Part shown: positions 55,301 to 63,196 of the stretch, piece by piece | Layout: the number at the start of each line of letters is the position of its first letter | How positions within the stretch are numbered: the stretch's first letter is position 1 | Source: Pseudomonas sp. Irchel s3b2 | Lineage (GTDB): Bacteria > Pseudomonadota > Gammaproteobacteria > Pseudomonadales > Pseudomonadaceae | DNA length: 64,000 bases | Reading direction: 5' to 3' | Assembly: GCF_900187445.1 (NCBI RefSeq) | Contig: NZ_FYEB01000001.1 | Span: forward strand, 744,001-808,000 | Notes under the pieces: model-generated | Told to the model about the DNA's origin: nothing | The model's input: only the letters and a program-made list of their open reading frames with translations | Databases searched by the model: none | Program-made: the position numbers and the translations under genes

Positions 55301-55750
55301 TTATTGCGCTTTTTGCGCTTGCTGCGCTTTCCAGGCCTTGAACTCGGCCCATTCGGCGCGACGCTCAGCTTTTTTCTTCTGGATCTCGTCGAATTGCTTC
55401 TGTTGATCCGGCTTCAGCAGTGCGCGAACGTCGGCTTCGGCTTTCTTGTGCTTGGCCGCCATCTCGTCTTTCAGGGCTTTCTGATCGGCTGGCGAGAGTT
55501 TTTCCAGGTACTTGTCGACCAATTGCCGACGCTCATGCATCTGCTCGCCCATGATCTTGCGGATTTGCTCGCGCTGTTCGCGGCTCAGGTCCAGCTGGCT
55601 GTATGGGCCTTTACCGTGCATGCCGTGCATCTGACCGCCGTGGCGTGAGCCGTCCATATGATCACCCATCGGACCTGCGCCTTCAGGCATGGCCATGGCA
55701 ACGGTCGGCAGGGCGGCAGCAAACATCAAAGCGATAAGAGTCTTGCGCAT
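55301..55750 (-). CDS. Spy/CpxP-family periplasmic chaperone-like protein
   Basis: A 149-residue secreted protein. The signal peptide (KTLIALMFAAALPTVAMA) is followed by a His/Met/Gly-rich segment (GDHMDGSRHGGQMHGMHGKG), which could bind metal, and a Lys/Glu/Gln-rich helical region with LTxxQ-like repeats (LDLSREQREQIRK, LKPDQQKQFDEIQKKKAERR). It corresponds to the CpxP/Spy protein that inhibits the CpxA sensor, encoded between cpxR and cpxA as in PA3205. Confidence 0.85.
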   Translation of the reverse strand: MRKTLIALMFAAALPTVAMAMPEGAGPMGDHMDGSRHGGQMHGMHGKGPYSQLDLSREQREQIRKIMGEQMHERRQLVDKYLEKLSPADQKALKDEMAAKHKKAEADVRALLKPDQQKQFDEIQKKKAERRAEWAEFKAWKAQQAQKAQ

Positions 55751-55873
55751 GGTGTATCTCCTTGTCTCATTCCCGGTACGTTCCGGATGTGTGCAGATTA
55801 CGGAGATCAAAGTCAGCGGCGGTCAGCGAAGCGTAAAGCTTGGGTAAAGACGGTTTTGTATCGTCAGAAATCT

Positions 55874-55958
55874 TGTAGGAGCCGGCTTGCCGGCGAAGCG
55901 GGCCTTTAGCCATGCGTCGCCAATGAAAACGTCTTCGCTGGCAAGCCAGCTCCTACAG
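55874..55958. repeat. REP pair between cpxP-like and cpxR genes
   Basis: TGTAGGAGCCGGCTTGCCGG ... GCTGGCAAGCCAGCTCCTACA. It lies in the promoter-side gap between two genes of the cpx locus. Confidence 0.85.
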
Positions 55959-55972
55959 GGGATCGCGTTGAT

Positions 55973-56650
55973 TCAGAGGCTGTAGTAGTAACCGCGACTG
56001 CGCAGGGCCACGATGCGCGGGCGACCGTCGGGGTGCGGGCCGATTTTTTTGCGCAGGTTACTCACGTGCATGTCCAGGCTGCGGTCGTACAGGGTCAGTT
56101 TGCGACCGAGGGCGATTTGCGCCAATTCCTGTTTATCCAGCGGTTCGCCAGGCTGCTTGAGCAAGGCTTCGAGCAGACGGCTTTCGGAGACGGTGAGGGT
56201 GAATTCCTGTTCATCGATGCTGACCACGCCACGCACCGGGCTGAAGCACAAGTCACCCAGTTCGAGCTGGCTGGAGACAGCCGTCGGATGACTGCGGCGC
56301 AACACCGCGCGCAGGCGCGCTGTCAGTTCCCGTGGGTCGCACGGTTTGGCGAGGTAATCGTCGGCACCGAGTTCCAGGCCGAGGATGCGGTCCAGCGGTT
56401 CGCCACGGGCCGAGAGCATCAGCACCGGCAAATCCGGATGGTCGCTGCGCAGTTGCTTGAGCAGCTCAAGGCCACTGCCGTCCGGCAGCATCACGTCCAG
56501 CACCACGGCTGCCGGGGACGTTTCGGCCAGCGCCCGGCGCGCGCTCTGGCCATCGTGGCAGGCGCGGACTTGAAAGCCTTCCTGGCTTAGCCAACTACTC
56601 AGGAGCTCACACAGCTCCTGGTCATCATCAATTAATAACAGCTCGCTCAT
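55973..56650 (-). CDS. cpxR: CpxR-type response regulator
   Basis: A 225-residue OmpR-family regulator. The receiver domain has the acidic pair in LLIDDDQELCELLSSWLSQE, the phospho-acceptor in AVVLDVMLPDGSGLE and the Lys in DDYLAKPCDPRELTARL; the winged helix ends with YDRSLDMHVSNLRKKIGPHP. By position next to the CpxP- and CpxA-like genes it is the Cpx regulator (PA3204 in P. aeruginosa). The order is cpxR, cpxP, cpxA on the minus strand, with REP elements in both gaps. Confidence 0.85.
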   Translation of the reverse strand: MSELLLIDDDQELCELLSSWLSQEGFQVRACHDGQSARRALAETSPAAVVLDVMLPDGSGLELLKQLRSDHPDLPVLMLSARGEPLDRILGLELGADDYLAKPCDPRELTARLRAVLRRSHPTAVSSQLELGDLCFSPVRGVVSIDEQEFTLTVSESRLLEALLKQPGEPLDKQELAQIALGRKLTLYDRSLDMHVSNLRKKIGPHPDGRPRIVALRSRGYYYSL

Positions 56651-56657
56651 GACTCAC

Positions 56658-57068
56658 TCAATTTAGCCATTGCCGACGTGTTCTACGTGCACCACTGGCG
56701 AAGATACCGCAGAGCAGGGCCAATAGCGCTACTCCTGCGCCAATAACGAACCACTGCTGTTGATCAGTCAGCAGCCGCGGCAGCGGGCTGGCCAGGGTTT
56801 CCTTAAGTTGCAGCTTCAGACGCTGATTCTCTTGGCGCAACCGGCTCAACTGGACGCTTTCGCGTTCGCCATCGGTATTCTGCAGTTGTTTACTAAGTGC
56901 TTCTCTTTGCTGCTCGCTAGCCTTCAGGCGCTGCTGCAACTCGGTGATCTGGCTGCCGGCACTCAAGGACAGCGGCGTCGAGCTGCCGCCTTCGGCACTT
57001 TCTTCACCGTGGGCGGGCGCCATGATCGACAACGTCACCAACATCAGACACAACGGACCTTTGCGCAT
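56658..57068 (-). CDS. Hypothetical secreted coiled-coil protein with C-terminal membrane anchor
   Basis: A 136-residue protein of no certain family. Signal peptide (PLCLMLVTLSIMAPAHG), a coiled coil of about 60 residues (ITELQQRLKASEQQREALSK, RESVQLSRLRQENQRLKLQL), and a C-terminal membrane helix (WFVIGAGVALLALLCGIFAS) followed by RRTRRQW. This architecture resembles the YgiM/TIGR04211 group without its SH3 domain. ATG 57068 is chosen so that the signal peptide starts the protein. It ends seven bases before cpxR. Confidence 0.7.
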   Translation of the reverse strand: MRKGPLCLMLVTLSIMAPAHGEESAEGGSSTPLSLSAGSQITELQQRLKASEQQREALSKQLQNTDGERESVQLSRLRQENQRLKLQLKETLASPLPRLLTDQQQWFVIGAGVALLALLCGIFASGARRTRRQWLN

Positions 57069-57142
57069 CGCAACTCCTGATTCCAATACGGGTATTGGGC
57101 AGGTTGTCGGCAGGTAAACGAGAATAATGAGCGATTGAATGC

Positions 57143-57167
57143 GCGATGAGCCGACAAGGCTCATCGC
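57143..57167 (-). terminator. Perfect hairpin after the YciI gene
   Basis: GCGATGAGCC-GACAA-GGCTCATCGC, a 10-bp perfect stem starting about ten bases beyond the yciI stop. It lacks a T run, so its terminator function is uncertain. Confidence 0.5.
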
Positions 57168-57178
57168 GAGGCAGGACA

Positions 57179-57478
57179 CTAGGGCAGGACTTGCTTGAAC
57201 GGCTTGACCAAAACATTGGCGTAGACGCCTGCAGCGATATACGGATCGGCGTCGGCCCAGGTCTGGGCGGCGCTCAGCGAATCGAATTCAGCGACGATCA
57301 GGCTGCCGGTGAAACCCGCTGCGCCTGGATCATTGCTGTCGACCGCCGGGTGCGGGCCGGCCAGTACAATGCGACCTTCACCTTTAAGCACTTGCAGGCG
57401 CTCAAGGTGCGCAGGCCGTGCGGCCAGGCGGGCTTCCAGGGAGTTGGCGACGTCTGTGGCAATGATTGCGTAAAGCAT
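57179..57478 (-). CDS. YciI-family protein
   Basis: A 99-residue ferredoxin-like-fold protein: [20 protein letters not shown], the conserved His in [20 protein letters not shown] and the Asp/Glu in [20 protein letters not shown]. It follows yciB with one base between, as in many gamma-proteobacteria. The biochemical role is not established; the family has putative hydrolase-type active sites. Confidence 0.88.
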   Translation of the reverse strand: MLYAIIATDVANSLEARLAARPAHLERLQVLKGEGRIVLAGPHPAVDSNDPGAAGFTGSLIVAEFDSLSAAQTWADADPYIAAGVYANVLVKPFKQVLP

Positions 57479-57479
57479 G

Positions 57480-58076
57480 TCAGTCCTCGGTTTTTGGCGT
57501 TGTGGTGTCGGCGTCGTGCAAGTGGCGGGACAGGTAGATGCCCTGGGCGACCAGGAACAGCAACGTCATGCCCAGGCTGCCGAAGACTTTGAAGTCGACC
57601 CAGTAGCTCTGGAACGTGAACGCAACGAACAGGTTGGCGGCGCCGCAAAACAGGAAAAACCCGATCCAGGCGATGTTCAGACGGGTCCAGACTGGCTCCG
57701 GCAGAGTCAGCGCGTGGCCCATGATGCGTTTGATCAGCAGTTGGTCACCGACGAAGTGGCTGCCGATGAACCCGAGGGCGAACAGCCAATTGACCACCGG
57801 GGCTTTCCATTTCAGGAAGGTCTCGCTGTGGAACGCCAGGGTCAGGCTACCGAAGACAAGGCAAGCGATGAGGGTCAGCCACTGGCTCTTCTCCAGCTTG
57901 CGCTGCTTGATGAACAGCGTGCCGTAAACCACCAGGGAGCTGATGATCAGCATCGCCGTGGCGCTGTAAATGCCACCGACAGTCAGTTGATGACCGCCAA
58001 TGTCGACGACCCGTGGATCGATTTTGAAGACGATGAAAAACAGCAGAAGCGGGATGAAGTCGATGAATTGTTTCAC
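57480..58076 (-). CDS. yciB: Inner membrane septation protein A
   Basis: A 198-residue five-helix membrane protein (IspZ/YciB): start [20 protein letters not shown], then [60 protein letters not shown] and [20 protein letters not shown]. It takes part in cell-envelope maintenance and septation. The start is taken as GTG 58076 (MKQFIDFIP), the normal N-terminus; a longer open frame begins at 58115. Confidence 0.92.
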   Translation of the reverse strand: MKQFIDFIPLLLFFIVFKIDPRVVDIGGHQLTVGGIYSATAMLIISSLVVYGTLFIKQRKLEKSQWLTLIACLVFGSLTLAFHSETFLKWKAPVVNWLFALGFIGSHFVGDQLLIKRIMGHALTLPEPVWTRLNIAWIGFFLFCGAANLFVAFTFQSYWVDFKVFGSLGMTLLFLVAQGIYLSRHLHDADTTTPKTED

Positions 58077-58163
58077 AGTGGCAGCCAGAAGCAGGATGTG
58101 GCGGCATAATAACAAACATATTGACGCGCGATAGCGTCAGCTGATTTGAGGTTACACAGTCCT

Positions 58164-59027
58164 GTGAATGTTGATTTGCACTGCCATAGCACGGCTTCCG
58201 ATGGCGCCCTGGCGCCTGCGGTACTGGTTGCGCGTGCGTTCGAGAAAGGCGTGCGAGTCCTGGCCTTGACCGATCACGACACCCTTGAAGGCCTCGACGA
58301 GGCCCGTAGCGCCGCGACGGTGCTGGGGATGCAACTGGTCAATGGCGTCGAATTGTCCTGCACCTGGGGCGGAGCGACCATTCACGTGCTGGGCTACGGT
58401 TTCGACGTCAATGCGCCGCCGTTGGTCGAGGCCATCGCAAAATTGCACGATGGCCGCTGGTTACGGTCCGAAGAAATAAGCCGCAAGTTGGCGTTGAAAG
58501 GCATGCCGGGGGCGCTTGACGGCGCCCGGGCCATTCAACAGGAGCTGGGCGACAGCGGTAATGCGCCGGCCCGTCCGCACTTCGCCGACTGGATGGTGCG
58601 CGAAGGTTTCGTCAAGGATCGCGCCGAAGCGTTCCGCAAATGGCTGGGCGCCGGCAAACTGGGGGACGTCAAACAACACTGGCCGACCCTGGAAGACACC
58701 GTCGAAACCCTGCGCGCCGCGGGTGCCTGGGTCAGCCTGGCGCATCCCTGGCACTACGATTTCACTCGTAGCAAGCGTCGTCGCCTGATTGCCGACTATA
58801 TTCAAGCAGGGGGCCACGCGATAGAAGTGGTCAATGGTCATCAACCTGCCGAACAGGTGGGCAGCCTGGCGATTCTAGCCCGCGAGTTTGGTCTGCTGGT
58901 CAGCGCCGGCAGTGATTTTCATGGCCCTGGAGGCTGGTCCGAGATCGGTGAATACCGCCCGCTCCCGGAGGATCTGCCACCACTGTGGTGTCGATTCAAA
59001 CATGACCCAATTATTGCCGTCGTCTGA
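58164..59027 (+). CDS. PHP-domain phosphoesterase (YciV/RNase AM type)
   Basis: A 287-residue PHP-family hydrolase. Metal-binding motifs: VDLHCHSTASDGAL, VLALTDHDTLEG, VELSCTW with HVLGYGF, SLAHPWHYDF and SAGSDFHGP. E. coli YciV removes nucleotides from 3',5'-bisphosphates and trims RNA 5' ends. The start is uncertain: GTG 58164 (VNVDLHCHS) gives the usual length, whereas TTG 58146 would add six residues. It is divergent from yciB and precedes yciO. Confidence 0.85.
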   Translation: MNVDLHCHSTASDGALAPAVLVARAFEKGVRVLALTDHDTLEGLDEARSAATVLGMQLVNGVELSCTWGGATIHVLGYGFDVNAPPLVEAIAKLHDGRWLRSEEISRKLALKGMPGALDGARAIQQELGDSGNAPARPHFADWMVREGFVKDRAEAFRKWLGAGKLGDVKQHWPTLEDTVETLRAAGAWVSLAHPWHYDFTRSKRRRLIADYIQAGGHAIEVVNGHQPAEQVGSLAILAREFGLLVSAGSDFHGPGGWSEIGEYRPLPEDLPPLWCRFKHDPIIAVV

Positions 59028-59040
59028 ACAGGTAGAGAAT

Positions 59041-59670
59041 GTGAGTCAATTTTTCCAGATTCATCCGGAAAACCCGCAAGCGCGCCTGATCAAACAGGCT
59101 GTCGAGATCATCCGCAACGGCGGGGTGGTGATTTATCCCACAGACTCTTCCTACGCCATTGGTTGCCAGATCGGCGACAAGAACGCCGTGGAGCGCGTGC
59201 GACGGCTGCGTCAGCTGGATGAGAAGCACAACTTCGCGCTGATCTGCAGCGACCTGTCGCAGTTGGGGCTGTTTGCCAAAATCGACACCGGCACCTTCCG
59301 TGTGCTCAAGGCTCACTTGCCTGGCCCTTACACCTTCATTCTCAACGCCACCCGCGAAGTCCCGCGGCTGTTGTTGCACCCGAAAAAACGCACCATCGGC
59401 CTGCGTGTGCCAAGCCATCCGATTGCCCTGGCATTGCTGGAAGAACTCGGCGAGCCGCTGATGAGCGTGACCCTGATCATGCCTGGCGACACCGATCCGT
59501 TGAGCGATCCTTACGAAATGCGCCAGTTGCTCGAGCATCAGGTCGACCTGATCATCGACGGCGGTTTCGGCGGGATCAAGGCGTCCACCGTGATCAGCCT
59601 CGCCGACGGCGAGCCGGAAGTCATCCGCGTCGGTTGCGGCGACCCTGCGCCCTTCATGGCCGAGGCCTAG
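59041..59670 (+). CDS. yciO: Sua5/YciO-family protein (YciO)
   Basis: A 209-residue protein beginning SQFFQIHPENPQARLIKQAV, nearly the E. coli YciO N-terminus, and containing VVIYPTDSSYAIGCQIGDKN and GLRVPSHPIALALLEELGEP of the YrdC/Sua5 fold. YciO is related to the threonylcarbamoyl-AMP synthase TsaC but its physiological role is separate. GTG 59041 is the start, with AGGTAGAG upstream; the open frame from 58888 overlaps the PHP gene. Its stop abuts the start of scpA. Confidence 0.88.
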   Translation: MSQFFQIHPENPQARLIKQAVEIIRNGGVVIYPTDSSYAIGCQIGDKNAVERVRRLRQLDEKHNFALICSDLSQLGLFAKIDTGTFRVLKAHLPGPYTFILNATREVPRLLLHPKKRTIGLRVPSHPIALALLEELGEPLMSVTLIMPGDTDPLSDPYEMRQLLEHQVDLIIDGGFGGIKASTVISLADGEPEVIRVGCGDPAPFMAEA

Positions 59671-60495
59671 ATGTCTGCAGTAGAACCAGAACCTATCGAC
59701 AGCCAGGCCGGCGCCCAGCAAGAACTGCCTTTCGCCATGGTCTATGGCCAGGCAGTCATGGAAATGCCGCTGGACCTGTACATCCCGCCGGATGCGCTCG
59801 AGGTCTTTCTTGAGGCCTTCGAAGGCCCGCTCGACTTGCTGCTGTACCTGATCCGCAAACAGAACATCAACATCCTCGACATTCCGGTGGCGGAAATTAC
59901 CCGGCAGTACATGGGCTATGTCGAGTTGATGCAGTCGGTGCGCCTGGAGCTGGCCGCCGAGTACCTGGTGATGGCCGCGATGCTCGCCGAGATCAAGTCG
60001 CGGATGTTGCTGCCGCGGGCTGAAACGATCGAAAACGAAGAAGACGATCCCCGCGCCGAACTGATCCGCCGCTTGCAGGAATACGAACGCTTCAAGGCTG
60101 CCGCCGAAGGCATCGATGGCCTGAGCCGCGTCGGCCGCGACGTGGTGGTGCCCAAGCTTGATGCCCCAGAGGCCCGGGCGCGCAAACTGTTGCCGGATGT
60201 GAGACTGGCAGAGTTGCTGATGTCCATGGCCGAGGTCTTGCGCCGTGGCGACATGTTCGAAAGCCATCAGGTCAGCCGTGAAGCGCTGTCCACCCGCGAG
60301 CGCATGAGCGATGTACTGGAACGGCTCAAGGGCGGTGGTTTTGTGCCCTTTGTCGAGTTGTTCACCGCTGAAGAAGGGCGTCTAGGAGTGGTGGTGACCT
60401 TTATGGCGATCCTCGAACTGGTCAAGGAATCCTTGGTCGAGCTGGTGCAGAATGAGCCGTTTGCGGCGATCCATGTCCGGGCCCGAGCCGAATAA
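59671..60495 (+). CDS. scpA: Segregation and condensation protein A
   Basis: A 274-residue kleisin. EAFEGPLDLLLYLIRKQNIN is the conserved N-terminal ScpA motif, followed by YVELMQSVRLELAAEYLVMA and KSRMLLPR; the C-terminal winged helix has VVTFMAILELVKESLVELVQ. It forms the SMC-ScpAB (or MksB-independent) chromosome-condensing complex with the next gene. ATG 59671 immediately follows the yciO stop. Confidence 0.94.
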   Translation: MSAVEPEPIDSQAGAQQELPFAMVYGQAVMEMPLDLYIPPDALEVFLEAFEGPLDLLLYLIRKQNINILDIPVAEITRQYMGYVELMQSVRLELAAEYLVMAAMLAEIKSRMLLPRAETIENEEDDPRAELIRRLQEYERFKAAAEGIDGLSRVGRDVVVPKLDAPEARARKLLPDVRLAELLMSMAEVLRRGDMFESHQVSREALSTRERMSDVLERLKGGGFVPFVELFTAEEGRLGVVVTFMAILELVKESLVELVQNEPFAAIHVRARAE

Positions 60496-60506
60496 CGAGT
60501 TGAATC

Positions 60507-61484
60507 ATGAACCTGACTGAACCCCGCGAGCTGGCGCCACTGCTTGAAGCCTTTCTGTTGGCCTCGGGAAAACCGCAATCGCTTGAACGCCTGTTCGAAC
60601 TCTTCGAAGAAGGCGAGCGGCCCGAGCCTCCGGTTTTCAAGAAAGCGCTGACGATTCTGGCCAAGTCCTGCGATGGCCGCGCTTTCGAGTTGAAGGAAGT
60701 CGCCTCCGGATATCGCCTGCAGATCCGCGAAAAGTTCGCGCCGTGGGTAGGACGTTTGTGGGAAGAGCGGCCGCAGCGCTATTCCCGCGCCATGCTCGAA
60801 ACCATGGCGCTGATCGCCTATCGCCAGCCGATCACCCGGGGCGAGATCGAAGACGTGCGCGGCGTGGCAGTCAACAGCCACATCGTGAAAACCCTGCTGG
60901 AGCGTGAGTGGATCCGCATCGTCGGTTATCGCGACGTGCCCGGCAAACCGGCAATGTTCGCCACCACCAAGGCGTTTCTCGATCACTTCAACCTGAAGAA
61001 CCTCGACGACCTGCCGCCGCTTGCCGCACTGCGTGAACTGGAGCCTGATCCTGTCCTCGATTTCGACGACGCGCCGGTGCCGCAAAGCCTGCAGGAACTG
61101 GCCGATGCCAGCGCCGAACCGGAAGAGCCCAAGGAAGAAACCAGTTTCCATACATTGTTGCTGGAACTGGACACCATGGAAGAGGGGCTCAAGACCGACT
61201 TCGATGATTTGCTGCGGGATGAGGCGGTGACCGAGACCGAAGGGGAGTTGGTTCAACCCGAGCCTGAAATCGAAGTTGAACCTCAGGTCGAGCCCGAAGC
61301 CACAGTCGAAGAAGAACAGGAAGACGATGTGCTTGGCGTTGCCGAGGCTCGCGAGAAACTCTTGGCCGCTGTCGCCGCCCTTGAACAACACAAGCCCGAG
61401 CCCGAGTTGACCGACGAAGAAGCCGAAGCCCGGGCCCTCGCCGAAGCGATCGAGGCAGAACGCCGCGAATTCGAAGACGATTAA
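60507..61484 (+). CDS. scpB: Segregation and condensation protein B
   Basis: A 325-residue ScpB with two winged helices: LEAFLLASGKPQSLERLFEL, then LMETMALIAYRQPITRGEIED-type block (here LETMALIAYRQPITRGEIED) and VPGKPAMFATTKAFLDHFNL. Residues about 180-325 form a long acidic Glu/Pro/Val-rich extension not found in the short Bacillus protein. It lies 11 bases after scpA. Confidence 0.93.
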   Translation: MNLTEPRELAPLLEAFLLASGKPQSLERLFELFEEGERPEPPVFKKALTILAKSCDGRAFELKEVASGYRLQIREKFAPWVGRLWEERPQRYSRAMLETMALIAYRQPITRGEIEDVRGVAVNSHIVKTLLEREWIRIVGYRDVPGKPAMFATTKAFLDHFNLKNLDDLPPLAALRELEPDPVLDFDDAPVPQSLQELADASAEPEEPKEETSFHTLLLELDTMEEGLKTDFDDLLRDEAVTETEGELVQPEPEIEVEPQVEPEATVEEEQEDDVLGVAEAREKLLAAVAALEQHKPEPELTDEEAEARALAEAIEAERREFEDD

Positions 61485-61502
61485 CCTGACTGATCGTTGA
61501 CT

Positions 61503-61533
61503 GATCGTTCCCACGCAGAGCGTGGGAACGATC
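61503..61533. repeat. 31-base perfect hairpin element, copy 2
   Basis: GATCGTTCCCACGC-AGA-GCGTGGGAACGATC, the same 14-bp stem as at 40256 with the loop in the other orientation, 18 bases after the scpB stop. Confidence 0.85.
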
Positions 61534-61751
61534 TCGGTGTTGTATGTGCCGACGTCATCGCGAGCAAGCTCGGCTCCTACACAAGGCCGGTCGGCGGAAA
61601 ATCAAGTAAGTCTCCATCGATCAGCTAGTCTCTGATGCGCGAACGTCTCCATGAGCGTATGATTCGCGACCCTTTGGCGATCCCTTCGTCAAACGACCAG
61701 ATTTCATATCTTCAGGCCAAGCCTGAACAGACCACACCGGGAGGTGCCCAG

Positions 61752-63014
61752 ATGAGTATCAACGACCAGAAAGACGACCAGGAAATCGGCCCAGCAGGCG
61801 AAAAGCTGCAGAAAGTCCTCGCCCGTATCGGCGTCGGCTCGCGCCGTGACGTAGAAGCCTGGATCAGCCACGGCCGCATCAAGGTCAATGGCAAAGATGC
61901 CACCCTCGGCCAGCGTGTCGACATGCATGACGCCATCACCATCGATGGCAAGGTGATCAAGCGCGAAGAAGCCGCCGAGTCGGTACGCCGTGTGATCATG
62001 TACAACAAACCCGACGGTGAAATCTGCACCCGTGTCGACCCGGAAGGCCGTCCGACCGTGTTCGACAAGATGCCGCGCCCGAAGGAAGGTCGCTGGATCA
62101 ACATCGGTCGTCTGGACATCAACACCACCGGTTTGCTGATGTTCACCACTGACGGTGAATTGGCCAACCGCCTGATGCATCCTTCCTACGAAATGGACCG
62201 TGAATACGCGGTACGTGTGCGTGGCGAAGTCGATGACGAAATGATTGAACGCCTGAAAGCAGGCGTGGTGCTCGAAGACGGCCCGGCCAAGTTCACCGAC
62301 ATCAAACAGGCACCGGGTGGTGAAGGTTTCAACCACTGGTACCACTGCGTGGTGATGGAAGGTCGTAACCGCGAAGTCCGTCGTCTGTGGGAATCCCAAG
62401 GCCTGGTGGTCAGCCGCCTGAAGCGCGTGCGTTTCGGTCCGGTATTCCTCAACTCCGACCTGCCGATGGGCCGCTGGCGCGAAATGAGCCAGTACGAAGT
62501 CGATATTCTGAGTGCCGAAGTCGGCCTGACGCCGGTGGCGATGCCGCAGATGAACGCCAAGAGCAAGGACAAGCTCGATCGCATGCAGCGTAAATCGTCG
62601 CGTCCGATGGGCAAGACTGAGCGCGTGCGTACCTTGCGTCCAGCCGCCGGTGCCCCTGCCACAGCCCGTGACTCTCGTGAGCCGCAGATCGAAGGCGAGC
62701 GTCCGGCCCGCAAGCCGGCGCCACGTCAGGACGGCGAGCGCGGCCCACGTACTCCGCGTCCGGCCAACGGTCGCACTGAGCGTGGCGAAGGCCGTGGTGC
62801 TCCGTCTGGTGGTCGTAGCGATCGCGGCGCGCCTGCCGGTCGTGGTACGCCCGTGGCAGACCGCCCGGCCGATACCAAGCGCCCAGCCAAGCCGGCGCCG
62901 AAGAAGCGCCCAGGAATCGTGCTCGTCGACCGTGACGCGCCATCGGGCAAACGCCGCGGCGCACCAGCCGGTTCCGGCCAGCGTCCGGGCTTCGGTCGTC
63001 GCAAGCCTGAATAA
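61752..63014 (+). CDS. rluB: 23S rRNA pseudouridine(2605) synthase RluB
   Basis: A 420-residue enzyme. S4-type RNA-binding domain (KLQKVLARIGVGSRRDVEAW, GRIKVNGKDATLGQRVD), RsuA-family catalytic domain with the active-site Asp in GRLDINTTGLLMFTTDGELA and the late motif GRNREVRRLWESQG. After residue about 280 comes a long Arg/Gly/Pro/Lys-rich tail (RPARKPAPRQDGERGPRTPR, RGEGRGAPSGGRSDRGAPAG), a probable RNA-binding extension that is longer than in E. coli. ATG 61752 has GGAGG at eleven bases. The gene ends with a strong terminator. Confidence 0.93.
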   Translation: MSINDQKDDQEIGPAGEKLQKVLARIGVGSRRDVEAWISHGRIKVNGKDATLGQRVDMHDAITIDGKVIKREEAAESVRRVIMYNKPDGEICTRVDPEGRPTVFDKMPRPKEGRWINIGRLDINTTGLLMFTTDGELANRLMHPSYEMDREYAVRVRGEVDDEMIERLKAGVVLEDGPAKFTDIKQAPGGEGFNHWYHCVVMEGRNREVRRLWESQGLVVSRLKRVRFGPVFLNSDLPMGRWREMSQYEVDILSAEVGLTPVAMPQMNAKSKDKLDRMQRKSSRPMGKTERVRTLRPAAGAPATARDSREPQIEGERPARKPAPRQDGERGPRTPRPANGRTERGEGRGAPSGGRSDRGAPAGRGTPVADRPADTKRPAKPAPKKRPGIVLVDRDAPSGKRRGAPAGSGQRPGFGRRKPE

Positions 63015-63031
63015 TCGGTAAGCGCTCCATG

Positions 63032-63066
63032 AAAAACGCCATCCCTCGGGATGGCGTTTTTTTGTG
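63032..63066 (+). terminator. Rho-independent terminator of rluB
   Basis: AAAAACGCCATCC-CTC-GGGATGGCGTTTTTTT, 18 bases after the rluB stop. Confidence 0.93.
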
Positions 63067-63100
63067 TCCGTTTTTAGGGGGGTGGTGTTTGTGAGGGCCT

Positions 63101-63170
63101 CTTCGCGGGCAAGCCTCGCTCCTACAGGTACGGCGGCGCCCTTGTAGGAGCGAGGCTTGCCCGCGAAGGC
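63101..63170. repeat. REP pair downstream of rluB
   Basis: CTTCGCGGGCAAGCCTCGCT CCTACAG and TTGTAGGAGCGAGGCTTGCC CGCGAAGGC in inverted orientation, between the convergent rluB and aminopeptidase-like genes. Confidence 0.9.
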
Positions 63171-63196
63171 GTCGGCCCAAACACCCTGAATTTCGC

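Noticed and set aside
59011..61514. Two long minus-strand ORFs (418 and 415 codons)
   Set aside because: Antisense to yciO-scpA and scpB, which carry diagnostic motifs and form a tight operon.
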